Of a stretch of DNA of 64,000 bases, positions 53,378 to 62,620 are shown piece after piece; positions within the stretch are counted from its first letter, which is position 1, and each line of letters starts with the position of its first letter. The notes under the pieces were generated by a model that searched no databases, had not been told where the DNA came from, and worked only from the letters and a program-made list of their open reading frames with translations. The stretch spans positions 1 through 64,000 of the forward strand of contig JBAWEQ010000016.1 of NCBI GenBank assembly GCA_049591295.1. Reading direction: 5' to 3'. The DNA comes from DTPS01 sp049591295 (lineage in GTDB: Bacteria; Acidobacteriota; UBA4820; DSQY01). The position numbers and the translations under genes were made by a program.

Positions 53378-53636
53378 GAGCGGTCTCCTCATCGCAATCT
53401 GTGCGGGTCTGTAGAATAGCACGAAAGAGCGGAATTGGAAAAGCGAAAAAGAGAGACCCCAATCCCGCGATGAAACGTGCCCGCGGCGCCGAAAGGCAGA
53501 TGAAAAGCGGTTTTCATGAAAACCGCTTTTCACGCGCCAGGGGAGCTGGGTCGCCTCCTCGCCCGGCCCGGGCCCCGCGGGGGAGCCCCCCCTTTCGCCG
53601 GGAATGGGGGGACCGCCGCGGGGACGGGAGCGCAGG

Positions 53637-53986
53637 TCGCCGGAGACGGATGGAAAGCCGTCCGGGACGGAACCGGGGACGGCCGAGGCGGAACCCAGAC
53701 CGCCGGGGAGGGAAACGATCCCGGCGGAGAAGGATACGGGCTTGTCGAGGACGGAAACAGCTCCGTCGGAGAGGGGAACCAGCTTGTCGAAGACGGGAAC
53801 AAAGACGGCGGAGACGGAAACAGGCTTGTCGGAGACGGAAGCAGGGCCGGCGGAGACGGAAACAGGATTGTCGAAGACGGAAACAGGATTGTCGAAGACG
53901 GAAACAGACTTGTCGGAGACGGAAACAGGGCTGTCGGAGACGGAAACAGCGCCGTCGGAGACGGATACAGGGCTGTCGGGGAGGGA
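53637..53986 (+). repeat. 21-bp minisatellite, about 15 full units
   Basis: From 53660 to 53974 there are 15 consecutive 21-base units with no indel, with a consensus close to GTCGGAGACGGAAACAGG plus three variable bases. A partial unit follows to 53986 and an irregular one precedes from 53637. The right half is nearly uniform and the left half decayed. A 21-base unit keeps a 7-residue periodicity in every frame and equals three heptamers. Confidence 0.95.
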
Positions 53987-53992
53987 TCACGA

Positions 53993-54042
53993 CAAAGGCG
54001 CAAAGGCACGCAGGGATTTCGGATTTCGGATTTCGGGAGTCG
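53993..54042 (+). repeat. Short octamer and heptamer repeats (CAAAGGCG, GATTTCG)
   Basis: CAAAGGCG, CAAAGGCA form a two-unit octamer (53993-54008). GATTTCG x3 plus GGAGTCG (54015-54042) form a four-unit heptamer, immediately after the 21-bp array. Confidence 0.75.
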
Positions 54043-54182
54043 AGGCCTCGCGGCTCGCTCTTTCCTCCTCTACCCACCTCGCGCGTCGTGTCTCCCAGCT
54101 TGCGAAATATTTGCACCTCCTCTCCGTTTCGGTATACGGTTGCGATGCAGGGGGCTTCTCCGCCCCCCTAGGAAGGCCGGCC

Positions 54183-54782
54183 ATGTTCGAGGACATCAAG
54201 GCGATCAAGAGGAACGATCCCGCGTGCAAGAACGTGGAGTTCCTTCTCTACCCCTGTCTGCACGCCATCGTGGTCCACCGCTACCTGGCCCATCCCCTCT
54301 ACCGGCTGGGTGTCCCCTTCGTGCCCCGGCTCATCTCCCAGGTGATGCGGATCTTCACCGGCATGGAGATCCATCCCGGCGCCCGCATAGGCAAGGGCTT
54401 CTTCTGCGACCACGGCATGGGGGTTGTCATCGGCGAGACCGCCGAGATCGGCGAGAACTGCGTTCTCTTCCACGGGGTCACGCTCGGCGGCACGGGCAAG
54501 CACACGGGCAAGCGCCATCCCACCCTGGGAAACGACGTCTTCATCGGCACCCACGCCACGATCCTGGGCCCCGTCACCATCGGGGACCAGGCCAAGGTGG
54601 GGGCCGAGTCGGTCATCATCAACCGGGACGTGCCGGCCCACTGCACGGTCGTGGGCGCCCCCGCCGTCATCGTCAAGAAGGACGGCAAGTCCGTCCACCT
54701 TCCCCTTCCCGTCTCCGCCTACCACATCGAGGACCGCCGCGAGGAGGAGAACAACGTCCTCCAGCACCCCGCGGGCCGCTGA
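54183..54782 (+). CDS. cysE: Serine O-acetyltransferase (short form)
   Basis: This 199-residue enzyme acetylates serine for cysteine synthesis. The helical N-terminus (MFEDIKAIKRNDPACKNVEF) is followed by the left-handed beta-helix of hexapeptide repeats (GARIGKGFFCDHGMGVVIGETAEIGENCVLFHGVTLGG). The catalytic His region is DHGMGVVIGETAEIG, and HPTLGNDVFIGTHATILGPVTIG continues the helix. The last residues form a disordered tail (EENNVLQHPAGR). The ATG at 54183 follows AGGAAGG. The frame is open upstream through the 21-bp array, but that part is not considered coding. No cysK is adjacent. Confidence 0.95.
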   Translation: MFEDIKAIKRNDPACKNVEFLLYPCLHAIVVHRYLAHPLYRLGVPFVPRLISQVMRIFTGMEIHPGARIGKGFFCDHGMGVVIGETAEIGENCVLFHGVTLGGTGKHTGKRHPTLGNDVFIGTHATILGPVTIGDQAKVGAESVIINRDVPAHCTVVGAPAVIVKKDGKSVHLPLPVSAYHIEDRREEENNVLQHPAGR

Positions 54783-54980
54783 CCGGCCATCCAGCGAAAT
54801 CCCTCATCCCCCAGCTTGACCCTTGGCAGGAAGGGTTTAGCGACGGAGGTTGTCCAAGGGCGGGATCAGTCGGCATAATGGACGACTCTTAGAGGGGTCC
54901 ATGGGCCGCGTCACGTGTGCCGGACCTTAGGGCGGCGCGGGGCCGTGAAGCGGCCTCGCGTCGGATGCAGGAGGGGATCG

Positions 54981-55931
54981 TTGGAGCACCGGACGAAGCG
55001 GATCTTGCACGCGCTCATCGGGGCGCTGCTGTTTGGAGCGGCGGTCTGGGTGCTCCATCACGAGCTGCACAAATACGGGCTCGAGGCCATGGTGGACAGC
55101 CTGAAGGCTCTTCCGCCGCGGGTGCTGGGGCTGGCGCTCCTGTTCACGGCGGCCAACTACACCATCCTCACCCAGTACGACGCGCTGGCCTTTCTGTACA
55201 TCCGGCAGCGCCTGCCCTACAGGAAGATCGCCCTCTGCTCCTTCATCGGATACGCCTTCAGCAACAACGCCGGCTTCAACACCGTCTCGGGCAGCTCCGT
55301 GCGCTACCGCTTCTACTCCGCCTGGGGCGTCCCCTCCCAGCAGATCCTGAAGATCGTGATCTTCTACAGCCTCACCTTCTACGTGGGTCTGTTCACCCTG
55401 GGGGGGCTCGTCTTCGTGCTGGAGCCCCTGGACGTGCCGGGGGGGATCAAGATGCCCTTCCTGACCCTGCGGCCCCTGGGATTCCTCTTTCTGGCCGCGG
55501 GGGTGGCGTATCTGCTCGTCAGCGCCTTCCTCCACCACCCGCTCCGCCTGAAGGGCTATCACTTCGCCGTGCCCTCCCTACGGATCGCCCTCCTGCAGGT
55601 GGTGGTCTCGGGCCTGGACTGGATGCTCGCGTCGGCGGTGCTCTACGTGCTCCTGCCGCCGGGGGCTCGCGTGCCCTACGTGCCCTTCCTGGGGGTCTTC
55701 ATGCTGGCGCAGATCGCCGGCCTCATCAGCCAGGTCCCGGCGGGGCTGGGAGTCTTCGAGACGGTGGTGGTGCTCTTTCTGGAGGAGGCCGTGCCGGCCC
55801 CGCACGTGCTGGGCGCCCTGCTCGCCTACCGCGCCATCTACTACGTGATCCCGCTCCTGGTGGCCCTCACCATGCTCGGGCTGCACGAGCTCCACGAGAA
55901 AAAGCGGAAGAGAGCGGCGGCGAGAGCCTGA
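54981..55931 (+). CDS. YbhN/UPF0104-type membrane protein (MprF-flippase-like)
   Basis: This 316-residue integral membrane protein has about eight helices, the layout of the lysylphosphatidylglycerol-synthetase transmembrane region family. Typical segments are SFIGYAFSNNAGFNTVSGSSVRYRFY and LAQIAGLISQVPAGLGVFETVVVLFL, followed by YRAIYYVIPLLVAL. Members act as lipid or polyprenol-linked flippases or have unknown roles. The TTG at 54981 was chosen because GGAGGGG lies six bases upstream; a GTG at 54915 is the alternative. It is convergent with the aminopeptidase gene. Confidence 0.85.
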   Translation: MEHRTKRILHALIGALLFGAAVWVLHHELHKYGLEAMVDSLKALPPRVLGLALLFTAANYTILTQYDALAFLYIRQRLPYRKIALCSFIGYAFSNNAGFNTVSGSSVRYRFYSAWGVPSQQILKIVIFYSLTFYVGLFTLGGLVFVLEPLDVPGGIKMPFLTLRPLGFLFLAAGVAYLLVSAFLHHPLRLKGYHFAVPSLRIALLQVVVSGLDWMLASAVLYVLLPPGARVPYVPFLGVFMLAQIAGLISQVPAGLGVFETVVVLFLEEAVPAPHVLGALLAYRAIYYVIPLLVALTMLGLHELHEKKRKRAAARA

Positions 55932-55973
55932 GCCGGCCGGGATTCGGCACTGCCTCGGTCCGCGCCCCGGCCC

Positions 55974-57758
55974 TCAGCCCTTGGGGTAGCTCTCCATCAC
56001 CGACTCGATCACGCGGCGGGAGAGCGGATGGTACTGGTCCTTGGCTGAGTCGAAGATCTCCCGGGCCAGGGCCCGCGTGCGTACGTGCCCTCCCAGGGCG
56101 GTGTAGAGGGGGCGAAGGTACTTCATGCGGCCGACGCGCGTGAGCACCTGCCGGATCCTCTCGAAGGCGGGCTCGTAATCCGACGCGGCGGCGATGCAGA
56201 GCCACTCCACCAGGATCTCGTAGTTGCCCTGGCCCGTGAGCGCCATGGCCGTATCCAGCCAGAGGCACTCCTCGGCCGTCCTGGGGCGGGCGAGATTCTG
56301 GAGGTAGAGGAGCTTCTCGGTGGCGTTCCACCGGGCGATGGTGGCCGCGTCGGGGCGCTCGCCCCGATCCCAGCCTCCGGCCAGCGCCTGGATTCGATCC
56401 AGGGCCGGGCACGGGAAGGTCGGTGCGTTGTCGGGCAGGCCGGGGCCGTAGATCCAGGCCTGGGCATTGACCTGCGAGGAGAGGCCGGGGAGCTTCTCCT
56501 CCAGGAAAGCCAGAAACTCCTCGCTGGTGATGGAGGTGAAACGGAAGGCGTCCATGTAGTCGCGGATGAACCGGTCGAAGCGCTGGCGGCCCGCGGTGCG
56601 CTCGAGCAGGGCCACGAAACGGGCGCCCTTCTCGTAGGGCACCTCCGAATAGACCTCGTCGGGGTCCACTCCCCCGAGGTCCGTGCGCAGACGCGTGAGG
56701 GGAGAGTCCTTGCCGAACCTCGCGAGGGCTTCGTTCAGGTCCTTGAGGCCGAGGGCCCAACCCATGGCGGCGTAGTCCTGGCCGTAGACCGCCTCCAAGA
56801 TGCGGCGTTCGGCCCAGACGGTGAAGCCCTCGTTGAGCCAGAAGTGGTCGGCGGAGGCGTTGGTCACGAGGTTGCCCGTCCAGGAGTGCGCCAGCTCGTG
56901 GGCCACCACGGCCACCAGGGACCGGTCGCCCGCCAGGAGCGTGGGAGTCAGGAAGGTGATCCTCGGGTTCTCCATCCCCCCGTAAGGGAAGGAGGGCGGG
57001 AGCGTCAGCAGGTCGTAGCGGTCCCACTCGTAGGGGCCGAAGAGACCCTCGGCCGTGGCGATCATCTTCTCGAGCTCGGCGAACTCCCACGCCGCCGCCT
57101 CCACAGTCTCGGGCTCCGCGTAGACCCTGGACCGGGGACTTAGATCACGACTGTCGATGTTGCCCACCGCGAGGGCCAGCAGGTAAGGCGGGATGGCCTG
57201 GGGCATGCGGAAGACGAAGGTGCGCCTGCCCTTGGCGGGTCCCGGATGCTGGCCCTGGAGGCCGGCGGACATGACGGCCGCGAGACCCTCCGGCACCGTC
57301 AGTTCGGCCTCGTAGGGGACGCGGACCCTCGGTGAGTCCTGTAACGGGGCCAGGGAGCGGGCATGGATGGCCTGGCACTGGCTGAAGAGAAACGGCTTGG
57401 TCCTTCCGGCCGTCTGCGCGGGCGTCAGCCACTGGAGGGCCGAAGCCTCGGGCGAGGTCTCGTAGGCGAGGGTCACCGCCTCGGTGCCCGGCGGCAGGGA
57501 GAGGCGCAACCGCTGACCCAGGATGGGATCGGGATCGGCCCATTCGTAAGGCACCTCGGTCCCCGCTTGATTCCGAGCCCCGCGGAGCGTGAGCGCCCTC
57601 GTGTCCAGATCGAGCGGGCCGGAGACCTCCGAGCCGAACATGAGCGTGCACTCGCCGGAGAGCCGGTGGGAATCGAAATCCACGTCGAGTTTGAGCCGGA
57701 GGCTCTTGGTCTGGGGCTGATCCGAGTCGGCGTAGGAATGGGGATCCAGTCGGGCCAT
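55974..57758 (-). CDS. M1-family aminopeptidase (leukotriene A4 hydrolase-like)
   Basis: This 594-residue cytoplasmic zinc peptidase has the M1 signature. The exopeptidase motif PYGGMENPRIT is followed by HELAHSWTGNLVTNASADHFWLNEGFTVW, with zinc ligands His, His and Glu (HEXXH-X18-E). Downstream SEVPYEKGARFVALLE supplies the catalytic Tyr region. An N-terminal beta saddle (SLRLKLDVDFDSHRLSGECTL) and a C-terminal helical domain of LTA4H type are present. It has no signal peptide. It probably trims peptides from their N-terminus. The start at 57758 has the usual length for this group. Confidence 0.95.
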   Translation of the reverse strand: MARLDPHSYADSDQPQTKSLRLKLDVDFDSHRLSGECTLMFGSEVSGPLDLDTRALTLRGARNQAGTEVPYEWADPDPILGQRLRLSLPPGTEAVTLAYETSPEASALQWLTPAQTAGRTKPFLFSQCQAIHARSLAPLQDSPRVRVPYEAELTVPEGLAAVMSAGLQGQHPGPAKGRRTFVFRMPQAIPPYLLALAVGNIDSRDLSPRSRVYAEPETVEAAAWEFAELEKMIATAEGLFGPYEWDRYDLLTLPPSFPYGGMENPRITFLTPTLLAGDRSLVAVVAHELAHSWTGNLVTNASADHFWLNEGFTVWAERRILEAVYGQDYAAMGWALGLKDLNEALARFGKDSPLTRLRTDLGGVDPDEVYSEVPYEKGARFVALLERTAGRQRFDRFIRDYMDAFRFTSITSEEFLAFLEEKLPGLSSQVNAQAWIYGPGLPDNAPTFPCPALDRIQALAGGWDRGERPDAATIARWNATEKLLYLQNLARPRTAEECLWLDTAMALTGQGNYEILVEWLCIAAASDYEPAFERIRQVLTRVGRMKYLRPLYTALGGHVRTRALAREIFDSAKDQYHPLSRRVIESVMESYPKG

Positions 57759-58067
57759 GGGGCCTCCTCAACACAGGGTCCGCAGCCGACTCCCGCCGCG
57801 GGAGAGCTCTGGCACAGGGGCTACGGTTTTTCAGGCTACCGGTTTTGCGATGGGTTGGCAAGGCGTGCCCGCGGGCCATGAAGGGAAATTCTCGGCAGAC
57901 GGCCCACGGGTGCGGCCATCTTCCTCCCGGCCTGGATTTCAGGGCGGAAATCCGTCATCATACTCGCCCGTGGGAGGGGCGTGGATTGGGGACTCCGCGC
58001 CCATCGAACAGAAAAGGGGAACGGCCTTCCCGCCAGGCGGCGCGGAGGCCACAAGGGAGGAGATCCG
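57759..58067. other. Divergent promoter region with a 20-bp inverted repeat
   Basis: This 309-base spacer between the aminopeptidase and the metalloprotease carries no gene. GGATTTC and GAAATCC (57934-57940 and 57947-57953) form a perfect inverted repeat with a 6-base spacer, just before a CATACT -10-like element (57959-57964). It could be an operator for the metalloprotease gene. The left part is CTCCCGCCGCGGGAG-like and otherwise featureless. Confidence 0.45.
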
Positions 58068-60938
58068 ATGAGGCGAACGTCATTCTTGGCCGGCCGTTGG
58101 GGAACGGCGGCCGCGGCCCTCGTGTTGGCCATGGCGCTGATGCCCGCTCAGGCGCAGCGCGTGAAAGAGAACGTTTCGAATCTGGACGACCTGGTGATGA
58201 CGAGGCCGGAGACCCGGGTGATCACCCAGGGGGAGTCCCTGGAGGAGGCCCGGACCCGGCCGTCCGAGTCGCTCGGCGGCGTCATCGAGGCCTACGATGC
58301 CTTCGTCACCGCGTCCGGCCGGCCCTGGAGGGTGGAGCTGGACCGCATGACGGGATTGCCGGACCTCATGGAAGGCGCGGGGATTCCCTGGATCCCCGGC
58401 AGCGCCAACGGCCTTACCGGCGCGGATCCGGGCTCGGGGGCCGAGGCGGCGGGCGGCCCGATGCCGGTCCAGTTTGTGGCGGCCAGGGCGCTGGACTTCG
58501 TTCGGGCACACGCGGGCCTCTTCGCGGCCGCGCCGGACGAATTGGTCTTGAACCCCGAAGGCTCGGGATCCTTCTCCGACTACCTCTACTTCGTGGAGTT
58601 CGAATGGCGCTACGGCGGCGTCCCGGTGGAGGGCGCCCGGCTCGCCTTTCGCCTGAACCACGGGAACCTCGTCCAGGTGGGCCAGGAGCACATGTCTCCC
58701 GCCATCCGTTCGCTGGATCCCAGGCCCGCCATCGACGCGGACACCGCTTGGCAGATCCTGGGCGGCTATCTCGCCGGATGGCCCGACGAGAGGGCCGAGG
58801 TCGTCGAACCGGGCCGCTTGGTGATCCTGCCGATGTCCAGCCCGCAGGCGCTCGATGGGCTCCCCGTCCCCCTCGGAAAGGGCCTCTCCTACCGGTTGGC
58901 CTGGGCTATGGCCTTCCGGGAACCCGGCGTGCTGGGCACGTGGGAAGCACGCATCGACGCGCATTCGGGGGACCTCCTCACCTTCCGAGACGCCAACCAG
59001 TACGGCAAGGTCCACGGAGGGGTCTATGCCGCGGACCAGCCCTCTTCTGAGGCGGACCGTCCCCTGCCTTACGCGGATGTGGCGCCGGGCAGTTACGCGG
59101 ACATGGGGGGCCTCTTCAGCGGCGCTTCCGCCACCTCCACCCTGAACGGCAAGTACGTGAAGATCTACGACTACTGCGGGCCCCTGGCCCAGAGCACATC
59201 CAGCGGGGACGTCAACTTCGGCGGCTCCGGAGGCACGGACTGCGCCACGCCCGGCATCGGCGGCGCCGGGAACACCCACGCCGCCCGTACCCAGTACTAC
59301 CAGGTGACGCTCATCAAGATGAAGGCCCTCGGCTACTTGCCTAACAACTCCTGGCTCAAGGGCCAGGTGACCGATGACGTGAACGAACCGGACGCCTGCA
59401 ACGCCTACTGGGACGGCAGCAGGCTCAACTTCCTGCGGTCCGGGGGCGGAGGATCCGTCAGTTGCGCCAACACGGGCGAGCTGCCCGGGGTTTCGCTCCA
59501 CGAGTGGGGCCACGGCATGGACCAGAACGACGGCGGCGGTTCCAGCCCGGACAACGGCACGGGAGAGACCTACGGCGACTGGACGGCCACGCTCCAGACC
59601 CACAGCTCCTGCCTGGGCAACGGCTTCTACCAGGGACGCGGCGCGGCGTGCGGCGGCTACGGCAACCTCTGCACCTCCTGCTCCGGCGTGCGGGACATCG
59701 ACTGGGCCAAGCACTCCGACCCCACGCCGGCCACCGCGGCCCAGCTTCCAGGGGCGAGCGGCTATCACTGCGAGAAGAAGAGCTCCTATCCGGGCCCCTG
59801 CGGATATGAGGGCCACTGCGAATCGGCCATCTCCTCCCAGGCGCTGTGGGACCTCGCCGCCAGGGACCTCCCCGCGTGGGGGCTGGATTCCGCAAGTTCC
59901 TGGCAGCTCGTGGACCGGCTCTGGTACCTGAGCCGGCCCACCGCGGGGGCGGCTTACTCCTGTTCAGGAGGAAACACCAGCGGCTGCAACTCCGGGAGCC
60001 TCTTCAGCGTTTTTCGGGTGGTGGATGATTGTGACGGCGATCTTTCCAACGGCACGCCGCACGCTTCGGCCATCTATGCGGCCTTCAACCGCCACGGCAT
60101 CGCGTGCGACTCGGCCGTGAACACGGATCAGCCGGGATGTTGCGGCGACCTCCAGGCGGCCATCCTGAGCGCCAATCTCAGCGGGGGCAAGGTGGACCTG
60201 GGCTGGAGCGCGGTCCCCGGCGCCGCCGGCTACAACCTCTACCGGAACGAGAACGGATGCGATGCCGGGTACATGCTGATCACACAGGTTCCGGCCGGCG
60301 CCGCCGCCTATTCGGATTCCACCGTCGCCACGGGCGTGACCTACTACTACCGGGTCGATGCGAAGGGCGCCACGGGCTCCTGCACCGGTCCCATGAGCAA
60401 CTGCGCGAAGGCGGACTGGAGCAGCTCCTGCACGCTGGCCTGCTCGGCCTCGGCCCCCCCGTCGGTGGCCCCCGGCGCATCGGCCGCCTTCTCGGGCCAG
60501 GCCGGAGCCACGGCCGGATGCGGCGGGAGCCCCTCCTTCGACTGGGACTTCGGCGACGGCAGCGCCCACGGCAGCGGGGCGTCCCCCTCCCACAGCTTTG
60601 CGGCGGCGGGAACCTACACATGGACCATGACCGTCGTCCAGGACGGCATCGCCTGCTCCAGCTCCAGCACCATCGCCGTGGCCGTTGCCCCGGCCGTCTC
60701 CTCCATGCGGAAGCAGGGGGGACCCTTCCGATTGCTGGTGGAGGGGTCGAACCTCCAGTCGGGTCTCCAGGTGTTCATCAACGGCTCGCTCTGGACCAAC
60801 GCCCAGTGGAAGAGCACGTCGAGGTTGATTCTGAAGGGCGGCTCGGGACTGAAATCGGCGGTGCCGCGCGGTGCCGCGACGCAGTTCCGCATCGTGAACC
60901 CGGACGGCGGCGTGCGGGATTTCACCTGGCAGTGGTGA
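58068..60938 (+). CDS. Secreted multidomain metalloprotease (HEXXH) with Fn3-like, PKD and shared C-terminal domains
   Basis: This 956-residue exported protein has a signal peptide ending near MALMPAQAQ. A pro-region of about 250 residues resembles PepSY/FTP inhibitory domains (FVRAHAGLFAAAPDELVL, YRLAWAMAFREPGVLGTWEARID). The protease domain has HEWGH at 478-482 and a likely third zinc ligand Glu500 (GTGETYGDW), so it is a gluzincin-like enzyme. Many cysteines follow (CHCEKKSSYPGPCGYEGHC-type region), then an Fn3-like segment near 700-780, a PKD domain near 785-875 and the C-terminal domain shared with the 8634-10604 gene. GGAGGAG precedes the ATG at 58068. Confidence 0.88.
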   Translation: MRRTSFLAGRWGTAAAALVLAMALMPAQAQRVKENVSNLDDLVMTRPETRVITQGESLEEARTRPSESLGGVIEAYDAFVTASGRPWRVELDRMTGLPDLMEGAGIPWIPGSANGLTGADPGSGAEAAGGPMPVQFVAARALDFVRAHAGLFAAAPDELVLNPEGSGSFSDYLYFVEFEWRYGGVPVEGARLAFRLNHGNLVQVGQEHMSPAIRSLDPRPAIDADTAWQILGGYLAGWPDERAEVVEPGRLVILPMSSPQALDGLPVPLGKGLSYRLAWAMAFREPGVLGTWEARIDAHSGDLLTFRDANQYGKVHGGVYAADQPSSEADRPLPYADVAPGSYADMGGLFSGASATSTLNGKYVKIYDYCGPLAQSTSSGDVNFGGSGGTDCATPGIGGAGNTHAARTQYYQVTLIKMKALGYLPNNSWLKGQVTDDVNEPDACNAYWDGSRLNFLRSGGGGSVSCANTGELPGVSLHEWGHGMDQNDGGGSSPDNGTGETYGDWTATLQTHSSCLGNGFYQGRGAACGGYGNLCTSCSGVRDIDWAKHSDPTPATAAQLPGASGYHCEKKSSYPGPCGYEGHCESAISSQALWDLAARDLPAWGLDSASSWQLVDRLWYLSRPTAGAAYSCSGGNTSGCNSGSLFSVFRVVDDCDGDLSNGTPHASAIYAAFNRHGIACDSAVNTDQPGCCGDLQAAILSANLSGGKVDLGWSAVPGAAGYNLYRNENGCDAGYMLITQVPAGAAAYSDSTVATGVTYYYRVDAKGATGSCTGPMSNCAKADWSSSCTLACSASAPPSVAPGASAAFSGQAGATAGCGGSPSFDWDFGDGSAHGSGASPSHSFAAAGTYTWTMTVVQDGIACSSSSTIAVAVAPAVSSMRKQGGPFRLLVEGSNLQSGLQVFINGSLWTNAQWKSTSRLILKGGSGLKSAVPRGAATQFRIVNPDGGVRDFTWQW

Positions 60939-60972
60939 CCGGGCTCGGCGGCGGCGCGTCCCCCGGGCGAAC

Positions 60973-61001
60973 TTGTCAAAGATGGGGGAGTTTGGTACAA
61001 T
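60973..61001 (+). promoter_or_regulatory. Sigma-70-type promoter of rplY-pth
   Basis: TTGTCA (60973-60978) and TACAAT (60996-61001) are separated by exactly 17 bases and lie about 47 bases before the rplY start. Both hexamers match consensus at five of six positions. Confidence 0.75.
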
Positions 61002-61048
61002 TACGCGTTCGTAAAGGGGTTAGCCCCCGCCGCACGTGAGGAGTTCAC

Positions 61049-61732
61049 ATGGCTCAGCAGTTTATCGAGATTGAAGTGGAACGCCGCGAGGTGATCGGCA
61101 AGAAGGCGCGCCGCGCCACGGCCGAGATCGGCATGATCCCGGGCATCGTTTACGGCGGGGAGCGGGAGCCCGTGCCCATCTCCGTGGACCCGAAGAAGAT
61201 CATCCAGATCCTGCGATCGGAGAAGGGTGCCAACTCGATCCTCCTGTTCTCCCTCAAGGGGACGAGCTCCCAGCGCCACGTCATGATCAAGGACTTCCAG
61301 ATCGACCCGGTCTCCAACGAGCTCATCCACGCCGACTTCACCCGGATCCTCATGGACAAGAAGGTGCGAGTGAAGGTGCCCATCGTTTACGACGGCGTGG
61401 CCTTCGGCGTGAAGAACGAGAGCGGGTTGGTGGACGTGATCATGCGCGAGGTGGAGGTGGAGTGCCTCCCCACCGACATCCCCGACCGCATCCACGTGGA
61501 TCTGACGCCCCTGAAGGTCGGGGACAGCGTCAAGATCCAGGACCTGACGGCGGGCAAGAACGTCCACATCCTCGCCGAAGACCCCCACCTGCCGGTGGTG
61601 CAGGTCGAGGCGCCCAGGGTCGAGGTCGAGAAGGCCGAGGAGCAGGTGGCCGAGGAGGGTGCCCAGGAGCCCGAGGTGATCGGCAAGGGCAAGAAGGCCT
61701 CCGAGGAGGAGGGCGAAGGCGGGAAGGACTGA
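61049..61732 (+). CDS. rplY: Large-subunit ribosomal protein bL25 (TL5/CTC type)
   Basis: This 227-residue protein binds 5S rRNA. The N-terminal L25 domain (IEVERREVIGKKARRATAEIGMIPGIVYG) and the C-terminal TL5-type beta domain (HADFTRILMDKKVRVKVPIVYD, VECLPTDIPDRIHVDLT) show that it is the long form. An acidic/lysine-rich tail follows. GAGGAG lies before the ATG. pth follows at 61751 on the same strand, the common order. Confidence 0.96.
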   Translation: MAQQFIEIEVERREVIGKKARRATAEIGMIPGIVYGGEREPVPISVDPKKIIQILRSEKGANSILLFSLKGTSSQRHVMIKDFQIDPVSNELIHADFTRILMDKKVRVKVPIVYDGVAFGVKNESGLVDVIMREVEVECLPTDIPDRIHVDLTPLKVGDSVKIQDLTAGKNVHILAEDPHLPVVQVEAPRVEVEKAEEQVAEEGAQEPEVIGKGKKASEEEGEGGKD

Positions 61733-61750
61733 TCCCGCTCTCCCTTTCCG

Positions 61751-62353
61751 ATGGACGCCGACTACCTCGTCGTGGGGCTGGGCAATCCGGGGACGGAATA
61801 TCACCACAGCCCCCACAACGCGGGGTTTGAAGTGGCGGAGCAGGCGCGGGCGCTGTGCAGGGGCCCGCGCTTTTCCGTCCGAGGGGACGCGGCCGTGTCG
61901 CAGTGCCGCTGGCGGGGGCAGTCGTTCCTCCTCCTCAAGCCTCTCACCTTCATGAACCGGAGCGGGGTCGAGGTGGCCCGCTGGATGCGCCGCGAGGCGC
62001 TTCCCCTGGACCGGCTGATCGTCTGTTACGACGATCTGGACCTTCCCCTCGGCCATGTGCGCCTCAGGCTGCGGGGCGGCGCGGGGGGCCACCACGGCAT
62101 GGAATCCATCCTGGAGGAGCTGGGAAGCGGTGACTTTCCGCGGGTGCGCCTCGGCATCCAGGAGCCCGAGGTGGAGCGCGCGGCCCACGTGGATTACCTG
62201 TTGACTCCTCTCGACGGGGAGCGGTGGGCGGTGGTGGAGGAGGCCGCCGGGAGGGCGGCCGAGGCCGTCCTGGAGGCGGTGCACGTGGGGTTCGTCACGG
62301 CCATGAACCGCTTCAATCGCCGCCGCTCGGCGGAAGCGAGGAGCGAGGAGTGA
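61751..62353 (+). CDS. pth: Peptidyl-tRNA hydrolase
   Basis: This 200-residue enzyme frees tRNA from dropped-off peptidyl-tRNAs. Motifs are LVVGLGNPGTEYHHSPHNAGFEV, with the catalytic His in the PHNAG segment, KPLTFMNRSGVEVARWM, CYDDLDLPLGHVRLRLRGGAGGHHGMESI and FPRVRLGI. The length and order are normal. It is the second gene of the rplY unit. Its 3' end is followed by a repeat-bearing spacer. Confidence 0.97.
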   Translation: MDADYLVVGLGNPGTEYHHSPHNAGFEVAEQARALCRGPRFSVRGDAAVSQCRWRGQSFLLLKPLTFMNRSGVEVARWMRREALPLDRLIVCYDDLDLPLGHVRLRLRGGAGGHHGMESILEELGSGDFPRVRLGIQEPEVERAAHVDYLLTPLDGERWAVVEEAAGRAAEAVLEAVHVGFVTAMNRFNRRRSAEARSEE

Positions 62354-62457
62354 GGAGCCTGGATGGGCGGAGGCGGGCGGCGGGATTGCCGGGCCTCTTC
62401 AAATCCCTGGTCCCCATGGCTAGGTTCCTCCGTGTCTCTGCGGGGTGTGTGACGGGC

Positions 62458-62492
62458 GAGACGCGGGACGCGAGACGCGAGACGCTAGACGC
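62458..62492 (+). repeat. Heptamer tandem repeat GAGACGC x5
   Basis: Units read GAGACGC, GGGACGC, GAGACGC, GAGACGC, TAGACGC with exact 7-base period. The word and strand match the arrays near 29.1 and 51.6 kb. Confidence 0.9.
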
Positions 62493-62591
62493 GAAGACCC
62501 CGCCTGAGACCCGTTCGTGCCTTTGAGTCTTGGTGGTTTTCTTCTCCATCCGCAATGTGCCGTCGCCCTCCCGCCTTCTCAGGCCGCAACC

Positions 62592-62620
62592 TGGACAGCC
62601 CGCAACTCTTGTGGTATCAT
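62592..62620 (+). promoter_or_regulatory. Sigma-70-type promoter of rpsF-rpsR-rplI
   Basis: TGGACA (62592-62597) and TATCAT (62615-62620) are separated by exactly 17 bases. The start would be about 60 bases before rpsF. Confidence 0.7.

Larger units (their letters stand above)
53378..54182 (+). other. Long divergent intergenic region filled by a minisatellite
   Basis: These 805 bases between divergent pyrG and cysE contain no supported gene. A GC-rich block is followed by the 21-bp array, a CAAAGGCG/GATTTCG block and the cysE leader. All six frames are open through the array because the 21-base period contains no stop, which creates apparent long ORFs on both strands. A possible cysE promoter is TTGCAC (54111) with TATACG (54133). 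The AGGAAGG ribosome site is at 54170-54176. Confidence 0.75.

Noticed and set aside
53637..53986. CRISPR array
   Set aside because: Units are 21 bases, adjoin without unique spacers, and no cas gene is nearby.
53604..54782. A 392-codon frame that fuses the 21-bp array to cysE
   Set aside because: The array is open in all frames simply because its 21-base unit has no stop. A good ribosome site and the normal CysE start lie at 54170-54183. It is kept as a possibility in the findings.
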